DNA from: Psoroptes ovis
Taxonomy: Eukaryota; Arthropoda; Arachnida; Sarcoptiformes; Psoroptidae
NCBI GenBank assembly: GCA_002943765.1
Contig: PQWQ01000007.1
Location: forward strand, 1,924,501 to 1,988,500
Direction: 5' to 3'
Length of the DNA: 64,000 bases
The notes beneath the pieces are model-generated. The model had not been told where the DNA came from. It did no database searches and worked only from the letters and a program-made list of their open reading frames with translations. Both the position numbers and the translations under genes were made by a program. Shown here in pieces: positions 34,417 through 47,569 of this stretch; positions within the stretch are counted from its first letter, which is position 1, and each line of letters begins with the position of its first letter.

Positions 34417-37400
34417 ATGATGGCAAATCAAAAACCAGTCGAATGGGTTACATCCCTATTGTCTCGTTTTGAAGAACAATTACCATATCGTAGTGGGCCA
34501 CAAACAAGTCAAACAAAAGTAAATGTTGAACAAATCAAAGAAACATTGATACAAATATCGAAAACAAAATTTTCGCTTGTCATATCTGGATTAACTAAAA
34601 CATTACATACTGTTAATGAAATGGTAATTTATATTGATTATTGATTGAATTTGTTTGTTCATTTTTTTTAATGATCCGTTTTTTACATTTCGTAAATTAG
34701 TTCATTTCACAAAGATCTCAAATACATGGACCAATACAACCGGAATTTGAAAGAAATTTTTATGAATCACAATTATTATTATTAGATACATTGGAAAAAT
34801 GTTTAAGCATACAACCGAAAGAAACAACACGTTATGATGAAACAATGAATGTCAAAGCGTTATTAAAAGAAATTTGTCATTTTATTGAACAAACTAATGA
34901 TAATATAATGCAAACACAGCTCAAAATATTAGCATCAAAAGTATTATTTTCATTAAGTTTAAATAATTTTAATGCCGTATTTAGTCGTATATCATCACGT
35001 TTACAAGAATTATCCAATCAATCACAAGATGAAAATATGGATTTTATTGATATTGAATTAATACAATATATAAATGTTGATATAAATCGTTTAACAAAAT
35101 TATTATTGGAAATAAATTTAAAATTTCGTTCATTAAAAAAGAATGCACATTATATTCTACTTACAAATGTTGAAAAAGCCATATGGAATTGGATTGAAAC
35201 ATATCCACAAGAATTTATGGATTATCAATATTGTCGTATAATAAATGATGAATTAATTGATTGTTGTGATAAATTATTTGAACATTTAGATATTTATGTT
35301 GAAAATAATAATAAAAGAAAAATGTATGTATGGCCATTACAAATATTATTACTGTTATTATGTCCGAAAATATTGGAAGAAATCGTGAATGCTGATAGTG
35401 GTGCACCATTTTCGTTGAAACATCAACGAAAGAAAAATTTTATTGAAAATGTTAAAAAATCCCTAATACCACATAGTTCCAGTAAACAATTAACTGAAGC
35501 TGCTGCAATTACATGTGTAAAATTATGTAAAGCATCAACATATATCAATATATTGGATTCGAATAATGTAATATTTACATTAGTACAATCAATTATTAAT
35601 GATTTAAAATTATTATTATTCAACACTAAACCATTGATACGAAGCCCAACAAATATTTATAATGATGTTGATCTAATGATCGAATGTTTTGTATCGATAT
35701 TTCGTATAACACCACATAATAATGAAGCATTAAAAGTGTGTCTCAATCCTAATTGTCCATCAATGTATCATTATGTATTGGTTTGTTCGCTATTTCGTAT
35801 AATTGTACAGCCACGTTTATCTTGGTGGCCAAAAATTGATATTATCTATAATAAAGCACCGGAATTACGTTTTATGTTCACTGAAACATTGATAAAAGCA
35901 ACACAAGGATGTATATCTCATACACCATTACGTATGATACAGGTAAGTGTGATTTATAATTTTGAAATTTGTAATTATTTGATTGCAATCTTTTGTAATT
36001 ATTGTCTTCAATTATTCCATAATTATTTTTTTGATTATAATTTTCATAATTTATTCTAATTTTACTTTTCCTTTTGCATCTTTTTCTTTCATTCATTTAT
36101 CATTTCCTATATTAATTTCAAACAAAAAAAAAAAAAAAAAAAAAAACACAAAATAACTTGGACTGTAATGTTTATTTAATGACAGCTTTGTCAGGTTTGT
36201 TTGTTTGTTTTTTTCATTTTTATTATTATTTTTTTGGCTTATTGTTGCTATTATTTTAGTTGTAATTCCGGTCATTAATATTTATTTATTTTTTTTAAAA
36301 TTTCGTATATAAAAATATGTAGAGTTTCACATTGAAAGAAAAAGTAACAACATTAAAATTTAAAGATAAATCATCGGAAGAAGGATTAAATTTTAAAAAT
36401 TTATTATTATGGATGGTTCGATTGATTCGAGTGAATCCAATATTAATGTTAAATAATCAAGGAAAAGCTGGTCATGAAATACAAAGTAATACATTAGAAT
36501 TGATTAATGGTTTAGTATCACTAGTACATCAACCATCGATGCCTGATATTGCACAAGAAGCAATGGAAGCATTATTAGTACTACATCGGCCAGAAAATAT
36601 TGAATTATGGAATCCAGAAGCACCAATCAATACATTTTGGGATGTATCATCACAAGTATTATTTTCAATATCACAAAAATTAATACAACATCAAATTGTT
36701 AATTATACTGAAATATTAAAATGGTTACGTGATATATTGAAACAACGGAATTTTTTCCTTCTGAGACATAAAGATTATGCAAATCTGGGCAGTCATGTTG
36801 CCATATGTAAACAAGCACATATAAAATTAGAAGTTGTATTATTTATTTATTTATGGTCAATCGATATTGAATGTGTACTTGTTGCAATGTCATGTTTTTC
36901 ATTGCTAACCGAAGAAGCTGATATACGTTGTGGACAAGATGATTTGACTGCCACATATTTGCTGCCAAATTATCATGTTTATTTAGAATTAGCCAATTCA
37001 AGTACAATATTGACAACTGGCCGTGCTGCATTACAAAAAAGAATAATGGCATTATTGCGTAAAATTGAAAATTGTACACAAGGTTGTTCACAAGCATGGG
37101 AAGATACATATCTTAATTGGGATTCGACGACAAAATTTTTAGTCAGTTATCCTAAAACAAAATTAGGTGATTGTGAACAATCCGATAGTTTACATCGTAA
37201 CATATCCAAAAGACGTGCATCACATCAAAGTACTGAACATGAATTAGAAGATCAAATCAATGAATGGGCAAATATGACTGGATTTTTATGTGCATTAGGT
37301 GGTGTTTGTTTTAAAAAATCAACAGCAAAATCATCATCATCAACATCGTCATCATCGTTTGTTATGAACATAATATCAGATTCATCAATGTCATCATCAT

Positions 37401-40400
37401 CATTATCATCATCATCATCTTCGATGAGTAGAAAAAATATTGGATTACCAAATGTACATGATTCATTACAATATTGTCCAGTTACACAATTTGTCGGTGT
37501 TGTTTTAAAGCTGTTAGTTTGTCATAATGAAAAATTTGGTACACAAATACAAAAACATGTGAAAGATTTGTTGGCACATGAAATGTCGCCAATGCTATAT
37601 CCAATATTATTTGATCAAATTAAAATATTGATCGAAAAATTTTTCGATTCAAATGGACAAGTGATATTATCGGATACGAACACACAATTTATTGAACATA
37701 TCATCTATATAATGAAATCAATATTTGAAAATAAATCTGAACATACCACTGAAAATCTTGGCCAAACAACAAGTATTGAACAAATTATGTTAGCTATTGT
37801 CAGATATGTTCGACATTTAGATTCAAATAATAATCATTATATACATATCAAAAATAAAGTTTGCCAATTAGTCGAAGCAATGATGACTCGTCGTGATGAT
37901 TTATCGTTTCGTCAAGAAATGAAATTCCGTAATAAACTGGTTGAATATTTAACGGATTGGGTGATGGGTAATTCACATCAGATGCAACCGGCTGTTTATA
38001 CTGATTTAACAACATTATTACGTGATTTAGATCAATCTTGTATGCAAGCTGTTGCAGCATTATTACGTGGTTTACCATTACAACCAGAAGAATCTGATCG
38101 TGGTGATTTGATGGAAGCAAAGTCACAATTATTTCTTAAATATTTTAGTCTATTTATGAATTTACTTAATGAATGTAGTGAAATGTTATCGACTGCTGAT
38201 GATACTGTATCGAATAATTCTGGTGAAGCAACACGTTGTACGGTTGCAACAGCACGTTATCAGCAATCATCTACATCATCAAAATTAAGTGAATTACGTA
38301 CATATACGATACAGGCAATGTCTAATTTATTGAGTGCAAATATTGATTCCGGTTTGATGCATTCCATAGGTCTTGGTTATCATAAAGATTTACAAACACG
38401 TGCAGCATTTATGGAAGTATTAACAAAAATATTACAACAAGGAACAGAATTCGATATGCTTGCTGAAACAGTATTAGCTGACCGTTATGAACAATTAGTA
38501 CAATTAGTCACAATGATTGGTGAAAAAGGTGAATTACCGATTGCCATGGCATTAGCGACTGTTGTCGTTACACCACAAATGGATGAATTGGCACGGGTAT
38601 TTGTCACATTATTCGATGCAAAACATATGTCATCATCATTATTGTGGAATATGTTTTACAAAGAAGTTGAAGTTTCAGATTGTATGACAACATTATTTCG
38701 TGGTAATAGTCTTGGGAGTAAAATAATGGCATTTTGTTTCAAAATATATGGCAGTACTTATTTGAAAAATTTACTAGAACCATTGATTAAACCATTATTA
38801 GAATCGGCACCGAATACAAGTTATGAAGTTGATTCTGCAAGATTCGATGATGATGATAATGTTGAAGTGAATCGTAACAATTTAATGGCATTAACGCAAA
38901 AAATATTCAATGCAATCATATCTTCAGCTGATAAATTTCCACCCCAGCTGAAATTAATGTGCCATTGTTTATATCAAGTATTGAATAAACGTTTTCCAAA
39001 TTTCCCGCATAATATCAGTGCTGTTGGAACAGTCGTATTTCTTCGCTTCATCAATCCAGCAATTGTATCACCATTCGAATTGGGCATTGTTGAAAAGCAA
39101 CCGCCTCCGAAAATCAAACGTGGATTAATGTTAGTGTCGAAAATATTGCAAAATATTGCCAATCATGTTGAATTCAGTAAAGAACAACATATGTTGTGTT
39201 TTAATGATTTTCTTCGTGCAAATTTCGATGCCGGTAAACGATGGATTTATCAAATAGCATCCGAAGTAGAAATCGTTGAATATCAATCTAATCACAATAT
39301 ATCGTTTATTAGTGATGCTAACGTACATGCATTACATCGTTTATTATGGAATCATCAAGAAAAAATTGGCGATTATTTATCAAGTTCACGTGATAATAAA
39401 GCTATGGGTCGACGGCCATTCGATAAAATGGCAACATTATTAGCATATTTAGGACCACCAGAACATAAAACAATTAGTGAATCACAATGGAATTCAATGG
39501 AAATGACATCGACAAAATTTGAAGAAATAATGGCAAAACATAATATGCATGAAAAAGATGAATTTAAATCAATAAAATCATTGAACATATTTTATCATGC
39601 TGGTACATCGAAGGCCGGTAATCCGGTATTCTATTATATTGCACGCAGATATAAAATTGGTGAAACAAATGGTGATCTATTGATATATCATGTGATATTA
39701 ACATTGAAACCATTTTGTCATAAACCATTTGAATTGGTTATCGATTTCACTCATACATGTGCTGATCATCGTTATCGTACTGAATTTCTTCAAAAATGGT
39801 TTGTGGTGTTGCCTGAAATTGCATATGAAAAAATTGTTGCCACATACATTTATAATTGTAATAGTTGGGTTCGTGAATATTCAAAATATCATGATCGTTT
39901 ATTGATGCCATTGAAAGGTAGCCGTAAATTGATATTTGTTGAAAGTGCACAAAAATTAAGTGAATATATTGATATTGAACAACAACGTTTGCCTGGTGCA
40001 ACACTGTCATTGGAAGAAGATTTGAAAGTATTCAATAATGCATTGAAATTATCACATAAAGATACCAAAGTATCGATTAAAGTTGGTCCAACAGCAATAC
40101 AAATTACATCAGCAGAAAAAACTAAAGTATTAGGCATACCTGTCTATTTGAATGATGTTTATTATGCATCCGAAATTGAAGAAGTATGTTTGGTTGATGA
40201 TAATCAATTTACATTGACCATAGCGAATGAAAGTGGCCCATTATCATTTATTCATAATGATTGTGATAGTATTGTACAAGCAATCATACATATACGAACA
40301 AGATGGGAATTATCACAACCAGATTCAGTCACTGTCCATACAAAAATACGTCCAAAAGATGTACCTGGTACATTATTAAATATGGCATTGCTAAATTTAG

Positions 40401-43400
40401 GTAGTGCTGATCCTAATCTACGAACTGCCGCTTATAATCTGTTATGTGCATTGACCGGTACATTTGATTTGAAAATCGAAGGACAATTATTGGAAACGGC
40501 TGGTCTATGTATACCATCTAATAATACAATATTTATTAAGCAAATAAGTGAAAAGCTAGCAATGAATGCATCGCATTTGACATTGGAATTTTTAGAAGAA
40601 TGTATACAAGGTTTTCGTTCATCAAATATTGAATTAAAACATCTTTGTCTTGAATATATGACGCCATGGTTACCGAATTTGACTAGATTTTGTAAACAAA
40701 CCGATGATAATAAACGGCAACGTGTTGCCACAATATTAGATAAATTAATTACATTAACGATCGAAGAAATTGAAATGTATCCATCGATACAGGCAAAAAT
40801 TTGGGGAAATATTGGACAAATATCTGATTTATTAGATTTAACGTTAGATAGTTTCTTAAAACGTTCAGTTACGGGAGGTCTTGGCAGTTCGCAAGCAGAA
40901 ATAATGGCTGATACAGCTGTAGCATTAGCATCATCAAATGTTCAATTGGTTGCTATGAAAGTCATTAGTCGTTTATGTCGTGTGATCGAGAAAACATGTA
41001 CATCACCAACATCGACATTAGAACAACATTTAATGTGGGATGATATCGCTATTCTTGGTCGATATTTGCTAATGTTATCATTTAATAATTGTTTGGATGT
41101 TGCAAATCATCTGCCATATCTGTTTCATATTGTAACATTGTTAGTACATATCGGTCCAATATCATTACGAGCATCGATTCATGGATTGGTCATCAATATT
41201 ATTCATTCATTGTGTACCTGCACTAAACCATCGTTTAGTGGTGAAACACAACGTGTATTACGGTTAAGTTTAGATGAATTTAGTTTGCCAAAATTTTATC
41301 TATTATTCGGCATAAGTAATGTAAAATCTGCTGCCGTAACAGCATTTCGTACGCATACAATCATGAATTATAATCGTCATTATTGTAATAATGATCGTCA
41401 TTTTAATAGTTTAAGTAATAATAATAGCAGCAATTTATTGCTGCAAGATCGTAACGCTGCACTTACATCTACATCAGCGTCATCAGCCACAACAACAACA
41501 ATGAATGAAATGAATTATGATCGTTTACCATTGAGTTCATTGGAAACAATAACCGATGCATTATTAGAAATAATGGAAGCATGTATGAAGAATATACCTG
41601 GTTGTGATTGGTTACAAAGATGGACAGAAATGTCAAGATCATTTGCATTTCGTTATAATCCAGCATTGCAGCCACGTTCGATAATTGTATTAGGATGCAT
41701 ATCGAAATTCATTACAGATAAAGAAATATTAGGATTATTGCGAATATTAGTGAAAGCATTGGAATCATTCCAAGATTTACAATTAATCGAATCGATTATT
41801 ATGTGTTTGACTCGTTTACAACCATTATTGAATTCTGATTCACGTATACATCGTGCATTATTTTGGATAGCCATATCAGTATTACAATTGGATGAAATAT
41901 CATTGTATGCATCTGGATTAGCATTGTTAGAACAAAATCTGCATACAATTGATTCATCATCGACATTTGAAATGAATACATTGAAAACAGTCATGATGGC
42001 AACACGTGAACCATTAGAATGGCATTTCAAACAATTAGATCATTCAGTCGGTCTGAGTTTCAAATCGAATTTCCATTGTGCATTAGTTGGACATTTGATA
42101 AAAGGTTTTCGCCATCCAACACCAACTACAGTATCACGTACAACACGTGTTTTGAACATGTTGTTGGAAATCGTTGCTAAACCCCATAAACGTGATAAAT
42201 TCGAGGTAAATCTAGAATCGGCACCATACTTAGCTGCATTATTGCCAGTTTCGGAAGAAGTACAAAGTAGAGTTCATCTGAGACATCGTGTTAGTCGTAT
42301 GATTTTAGATCGCACATTGTCGAAAAATTTCTCAGCATCAACTACTACGGCCGCATCAGCATCTTCGACAACAAATGATTTACAAAGTCAACAATCGTCT
42401 TTAAACTTGAATGGTACTACTAATAGTAGCAATTACAGTTCCAAATTGTTAAATATTTCATCAACATCAGCAGCAGCAATGACATTAGCACCAAGTCCAT
42501 TATCATCTCCATCAACATTGATGAATTTACCTTTGAGCAGTTATATTACACAGCAGCCACATAAGGTTATGTTTGCACAAACACACACCCAATATTATAT
42601 GAATCAACAACATTCAACGGTAACGACAACATCATCGAATCCAAATACGCCAACAAGTATGAGACAAAAATCGATAGATTCATCTACATTTTACATAACG
42701 AATCAACAAAAGCAAAATAGCTCAACAGGTGGTAATAAAATAATGAAAACACCATTAAAACCAAATTTATCAAATCACTTGACCGGAATGGCATATTCAT
42801 CATCGGCCGCAGCTTCATCTGCTGCTATTGCATCAAACGCATTGGATTCTGATGATAAACATTGGAAAAGTTTAGATAGTGAATCATTGACAGTATCAGA
42901 ACCATCATCATCATCGACAGCTGCAACAGCAGCATCAACAATTTCATCACAATATCGTCCATCATTTCGAACACAACGTAGTAGTTCGATGCCATCACCA
43001 AAAATTAATGCAAATAATTGTAAAAATGATGAATCATATGATAATGATGATGATAATCAGCAACGATCGCTCGAACATAATAATAATTCAAAATCTGATA
43101 ATAAAATGATGGAATTACATGCAACAACAATGAAACCGAATGATCAAACAAAAACCACCGGTAGTGCTAGTAGAAAATCACGTTTAAGTGTATCGAATGA
43201 AAATAATATATTACTAGATCCAGATGTATTGGTTGATTTTCAAAATCAAGCATTGATTTTGACAATTTTGGTAAGTTTTGACCTTTTTTCAATATTTTTC
43301 GAGTGTGAATTTAATATGTTTTCGATTCTTATACAGGCAACATTGGTACGCAACACTACAGATGAATCAGAAATGCGAATACTTTATGAATATTTAGCTG

Positions 43401-44362
43401 AAGCTTCGGTAGTTTTTCCAAAGGTTTTTCCTGTGATGTAAGATGATTTTGATTTAGACTTACAATAAATTGTAATTCATAATGATTTTTTCATATTCAG
43501 ACATTCATTATTGGATTCAAAAATAACAAGCGTATTATCATTATGTCATGATAAAGTAATATTAAGTGCTGTACAATGTATCATACACAATATGGTGCTG
43601 TGTAATGAAGAACCACAACAACAATCACATTGTTTGCAAAGTAAATTATTTTTTATTTCATTTTTTTGATTTAAAATAATTTCATCAATAATTTTTATTT
43701 AAATCAAAGCATTTGGATTCGGTGGCCTTTGGCGATTTGCTGGACCATTCCTAAAATCAGAATCAAATCTTGATAATGCTGAATTGTTTGTAAATTGTTT
43801 AGAAGCAATGGTTGAAACATGTTTGACAGTGGATGAAAATGAAAATGATTTAAATAATGAATATTTTAGTGAGTATTCAAGTACATTAAGTTTAACATCG
43901 ACATTGAATCTGTCTTCATCGATGTCATCATCAGTGACACCACCGAATGAAAAACATGATTATCATCAACAGCAACACCATCATCATCATCATCATCAAC
44001 AGCCAAATAATATTTGTGATACAAACATCTCTCAACATCAACAACAGCAACAACACATTCTTTCAACAACAAATTCATTCAATAATTTATCGATAAATAA
44101 TAATAATCGTAATAAAGAATCCCTACAAAAGCCTAATCAACAACAATCATCAACATCGTCATCGACATTATCATTAACACAGACAGCATTGTCACCGCAA
44201 AACAGTCTTAAATTCAATTCGAATACACAGCAACAACAACAGCCACAATCATCACAAGCCGTCACAATGTCGACAGCTGCATCAACAGCTACAACTACAC
44301 CAACAACCGCCATCACAGCTTCGACAACAACGAAAACATCGAATCAAACGGTTAAACGTTGA
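34417..44362 (+). CDS. NF1: Neurofibromin, Ras GTPase-activating protein
   Basis: Turns off Ras by stimulating GTP hydrolysis. Exons join(34417..34623,34701..35942,36323..43270,43337..43437,43501..43640,43710..44362), 3096 residues (human about 2820); exon 3 alone encodes 2316. Start ATG 34417 or the next codon (MMANQKPVEWVTSLLSRFEEQLP matches family start; shown in part). The GAP-related domain spans about residues 1200-1540, with the arginine finger in LFRGNSLGSK (about 1275) and FLRFINPAIVSP (about 1388). Sec14-like FYHAGTSKAGNPVFYYIARR begins near 1573, followed by the PH-like module. HEAT-like blocks NIIHSLCTCTKPSFSGE, ALLEIMEAC and ALFWIAISVLQLDE follow. Residues after about 2480 are a long Ser/Thr/Gln/Asn linker; the last exons restore YEYLAEASVVFPKVFP and FGFGGLWRFAGPF before a Gln/Ser/Thr tail ending in KR. 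Intron 3 (66 nt) is open in frame. Confidence 0.97.
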
Positions 44363-44854
44363 TATCGATTGCTGGTCATAAAGCATAATCACTTTTCACA
44401 TATCGGCTCATCATATTGATCACTGTGTCAGTCCTTGCTGATACTGACTGACTTGACCGATGATCATTAATTATCATCATGGTCGATCATTTTGTCGGAG
44501 CCATTTGTTTTGTTGAATAATTGTCTCACAGTTCCCATTGAACATTGTTGTTGAATTTTTATTTTTCTTGATTTGATTTTCTTTTTCGTCTTTGTTGTTA
44601 ATTATTTTTCCTACCTTTTCTTTGTTAATCAAACGAATTATAAATTTATTTGTTTCAAATTTACTTTTGATTGTTATTATTAATATTGATATTTTTTTTG
44701 CCACAAAAAACAATGATATTTTTCCCTTTCAATGATAAATCCAATTATAATTGATCAACGATTAATTGTTTATTTTTATTTTATTTTATTTTATTTTTTT
44801 TGTCAAAAAAAAAAAATCCAAACAAGAAAAATGAATTGATATTGATAATGAATG

Positions 44855-44860
44855 AATAAA
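44855..44860 (+). terminator. Possible NF1 poly(A) signal
   Basis: AATAAA about 490 nt after the NF1 stop, upstream of the LETMD1 promoter motif. Confidence 0.4.
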
Positions 44861-44967
44861 ATTATGTTTATTTAATGATGTTAAATAAATGATTTAATTG
44901 CTGATTTAATTGATTCATTAAAACTGATCATTTTTCGATTTTTTATTTTATTGAACTCTGAATAAAT

Positions 44968-44979
44968 TCAGAAGATGGC
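44968..44979 (+). promoter_or_regulatory. TCAGAAGATGGC element upstream of LETMD1
   Basis: Identical over 12 bases to the element 190 bp upstream of SFSWAP, here 130 bp before the start codon. Contains the YY1/Pho-like AAGATGGC core. Confidence 0.4.
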
Positions 44980-45108
44980 AACATCATTTGGCCAAATTTT
45001 TCACAGATCATATGTTTTTGTTGTGCAATAATTTTGTTTTTGAAATTTGAAATTCTTTGATTTATTTTGTTGCATGTTTCAATGTGATAATCTTTTAAGA
45101 TAATCATA

Positions 45109-46126
45109 ATGTTCAAATCATCATCAGTAATTAAACCATTAAATGGTTTCAAGCGTTTTTTGTTGGCCAAAATTCGCATTCTAATTGATCGTTATGAAAA
45201 ATTAATGTCCAACAATTTTCCATCAACATATCGTATGTTACAGATGTTTGCTATCGGTACTAAAGATTTTAGTGCAGATGTTTTTAAATTTATGCAAATA
45301 TCTAAGGATTTGGCTATGAATAAATCAGTAAAAGACCTAACATACGATGAATTAATGATCTATATGAAAACACCGAAAGATATTCGCAAAATGACACCAT
45401 TTTTGTTGATAACAGCTTTACCTTTGGCACAATATGTTAGTATACCATTAGCTTTTATGTTACCAAAGCAGTTGCTATCATCACACTATTGGACAATACA
45501 ACAACGTATGAAATTCGCTATCGATGATCATCGAAAAAAATTATATCATTATAGGCCTTTGTTTCGTAATCTTCAAAAACGATTAGATTCAATTGAATCA
45601 CCATATAATCGAGAAAAATGTCGATATGTATTCACTAGGTTAGGTAGCGGAACGCATCCAAATGTTGATGATATTATACAACTTAAACCATTGTTCGTTG
45701 GTAGACCATTTGGCCTGCATCAATTATCACAACAACATCTAGTCCATCTTTGTCGTACACATGGTTTGCGGCGAATTTTATTATTCAAACGACGTAGTCT
45801 TTTTCAACATATTACATTTATACAATCAATGGATAATCATTTATTCGATAGTGAACTTTCATTCGAACAATTACGTTATGCATGTTTTCTTCGTGGTTTA
45901 AATCCAATCAATTTAACCCAACAAGAAATGTTGGATTGGTTATCACAATGGCAACAAATTTCACAAAATGTTGATGGTAAATGATTAATTCTGTGTTTTT
46001 TCATGATGATCTTAAATTAATTCAGCCCTTTATTTTATCTCAGAACGTACCATTTCACTCTTGTTGCATACGCCTATATTTTTAGCATATAATCATCCAT
46101 CCAATTGGCGATTGATTTATACATAA
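45109..46126 (+). CDS. LETMD1: LETM1 domain-containing protein 1
   Basis: Mitochondrial inner-membrane protein of the LETM1 superfamily; in mammals linked to mitochondrial structure and respiration. Exons join(45109..45976,46044..46126), 316 residues. Landmarks: FPSTYRMLQMF near the N-terminus, a membrane segment with FLLITALPLAQYVSIPLAFMLP, then PKQLLSSHYWT, a LETM1 RBD-like region with GTHPNVDDI, RPFGLHQLSQQHLVHLC, and ACFLRGLNP near the C-terminus. The frame of the large exon runs into a stop just past a GTAAAT donor. Splicing the 67-nt intron instead adds 27 codons beginning ERTISLLLH, matching the family's conserved SLLLH end. The N-terminus (MFKSSSVIKPLNGFKRFLL) is basic and hydroxylated, consistent with mitochondrial import. 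ATG 45109 follows closely after in-frame stops. Confidence 0.9.
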
Positions 46127-46180
46127 ATTGAGACCGAAATTCGTTTAGAAATTTCTTTATTATTAATATTATTGCATAAA

Positions 46181-46186
46181 TTTATT
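46181..46186 (-). terminator. Possible LIN7 poly(A) signal
   Basis: TTTATT on + (AATAAA on -), 210 nt past the LIN7 stop. It lies only 55 bp beyond the LETMD1 stop on the other strand, so the two transcripts would overlap. Confidence 0.4.
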
Positions 46187-46259
46187 TATTTTTCGTTAAA
46201 TATAATTTTGTTTAAAAATTTTTGTAAATTTTGTGATTTAAATTCATTCATATATATAA

Positions 46260-46265
46260 AATAAA
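46260..46265 (+). terminator. Possible LETMD1 poly(A) signal
   Basis: AATAAA 134 nt after the LETMD1 stop and 131 nt before the LIN7 stop of the converging gene. Confidence 0.4.
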
Positions 46266-46395
46266 TGGAATGTGTAGATAGATAGATAAAACACAATTTA
46301 AATAACAAAGTGTAAATGAAACAAATTTAAATAATGTGATATATAAATGTGGACGCAAAATATGCTTAGAAATATAAGATTTCGAATTTTTTTCA

Positions 46396-47069
46396 TCATT
46401 TAAATTTACGGTGACGCATTCGCTGTTTATCGAAACGCATTTCCATTTCTTCGAGAACTTTTGGTGAATATCGTACAACTAATGTCACTTTATCGATTGC
46501 CGATTTTAATAATTCCACAACCTTTTCATGTGATTCATTTTCAACATTAACACCGTTTACACTGATTAATTGATCGCCGCGTTTTAATGAACCATGTCTA
46601 TCGGCAACACCATCAGGTATAATACGAGATATATAAATGGGTGTATTTTGTTCACGGCCACCCATTACATTGAAACCTAAACCTTCATCAGTTTTAGGCA
46701 ATTCAACAATTCTCGGGTGTGCATGACCTTCGGAAGCGGCAAATACAGCTATCGTTGCTTTAGCAGTCGCTGATGCACGAATATCAGGACTACCGATTAT
46801 GTCAACTGTTTCATAAACACGTTCATAAACTTCACGTACAGCATTGAAAAAATCACTTTCAAATATTTTCTTTAATGTTATCAATTTTTCTAACGATGAA
46901 TTACTGCGCAATCAAAAATAATATAAATTAGCCATGTCAAACCTAAAAAAAACAAATAAAATTCAAACCTTGAAAGCCATGCATTGTATTCAACTTTTTG
47001 TAATTTATCAATCAATTCACACGCTTTTTTTACATCATTTTCAAGGTTTAAACGATGTTCAGATGCCAT
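46396..47069 (-). CDS. LIN7: LIN7 / Veli scaffold protein (L27-PDZ)
   Basis: Polarity and synaptic scaffold that joins LIN2/CASK and Pals1 complexes through L27 and binds receptor and channel tails through PDZ. Exons complement(join(46396..46903,46969..47069)), 202 residues (family about 200). Exon 1 starts MASEHRLNLENDVKKACELI and ends in a split Ser codon; the 65-nt intron restores the frame. The L27 domain covers about residues 5-65 (FFNAVREVYERVYETVD). The linker ATAKATIAVFAASEGHAHPR is nearly invariant in the family. PDZ spans about 98-182, with the carboxylate-binding loop GLGFNVMGG, PIYISRIIPDGVADRHG and GDQLISVNG. The C-terminus VLEEMEMRFDKQRMRHRKFK is basic. An upstream ATG (4 bases before) is out of frame. 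Converges on LETMD1 (269 bp between stops). Confidence 0.96.
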
Positions 47070-47569
47070 GACATTGGTGGTATAATTTAATCACAACTAA
47101 TTAAGATAATTTACAAAAACAGTCATTAAATGTCTTTTGTTGTTGTTTGAGTTTCAAAAAAATGACAACAAATAGCCAACGAAGGACCGTTAATAGAGTA
47201 TAGGACGTCGGATTAAAAAAGAAAAATAGAAATGGTAGAGTCCATTCTCGGTTGATCATTATCATTATTTCTTAAGAATAATCAAGAAAAACCACAGGTT
47301 TCTATTGGTGATGATAATAGCAAGAGCAAATGATAGCAGGTTATCTTAGGGATTGGCGATAAAAGAAAGAAAGAAAACAAAAACAATAAATGAAAAGCCT
47401 GTTTGCTCATCTGTTGCACATGGGAATATCTAGATTTTTTGGTTGATTCTTGATTAAGAATCGAAATTTTAAATTGAATTAAAATTTGATGAAATAATTA
47501 ACTGATTGTGAACTTTTTCGGGTTGAATCATCTTATTTTGTTCAAAAAATAAATAAATAAAATAAAACA
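47070..47569. other. Intergenic between divergent LIN7 and the BMP receptor
   Basis: Probably a shared bidirectional promoter of about 500 bp. The only short ATG-started frames end within a few codons; none looks like a signal-peptide exon for the receptor. Confidence 0.5.

Larger units (their letters stand above)
44363..45108. other. Intergenic: NF1 3' region and LETMD1 promoter
   Basis: Possible NF1 poly(A) signal AATAAA at 44855-44860. TCAGAAGATGGC at 44968-44979, 130 bp before the LETMD1 ATG, is the other notable site. Otherwise AT-rich and empty. Confidence 0.6.

Noticed and set aside
41653..42030. Minus-strand frames opposite the NF1 giant exon
   Set aside because: Antisense shadows of the conserved NF1 coding sequence, common with this codon bias.
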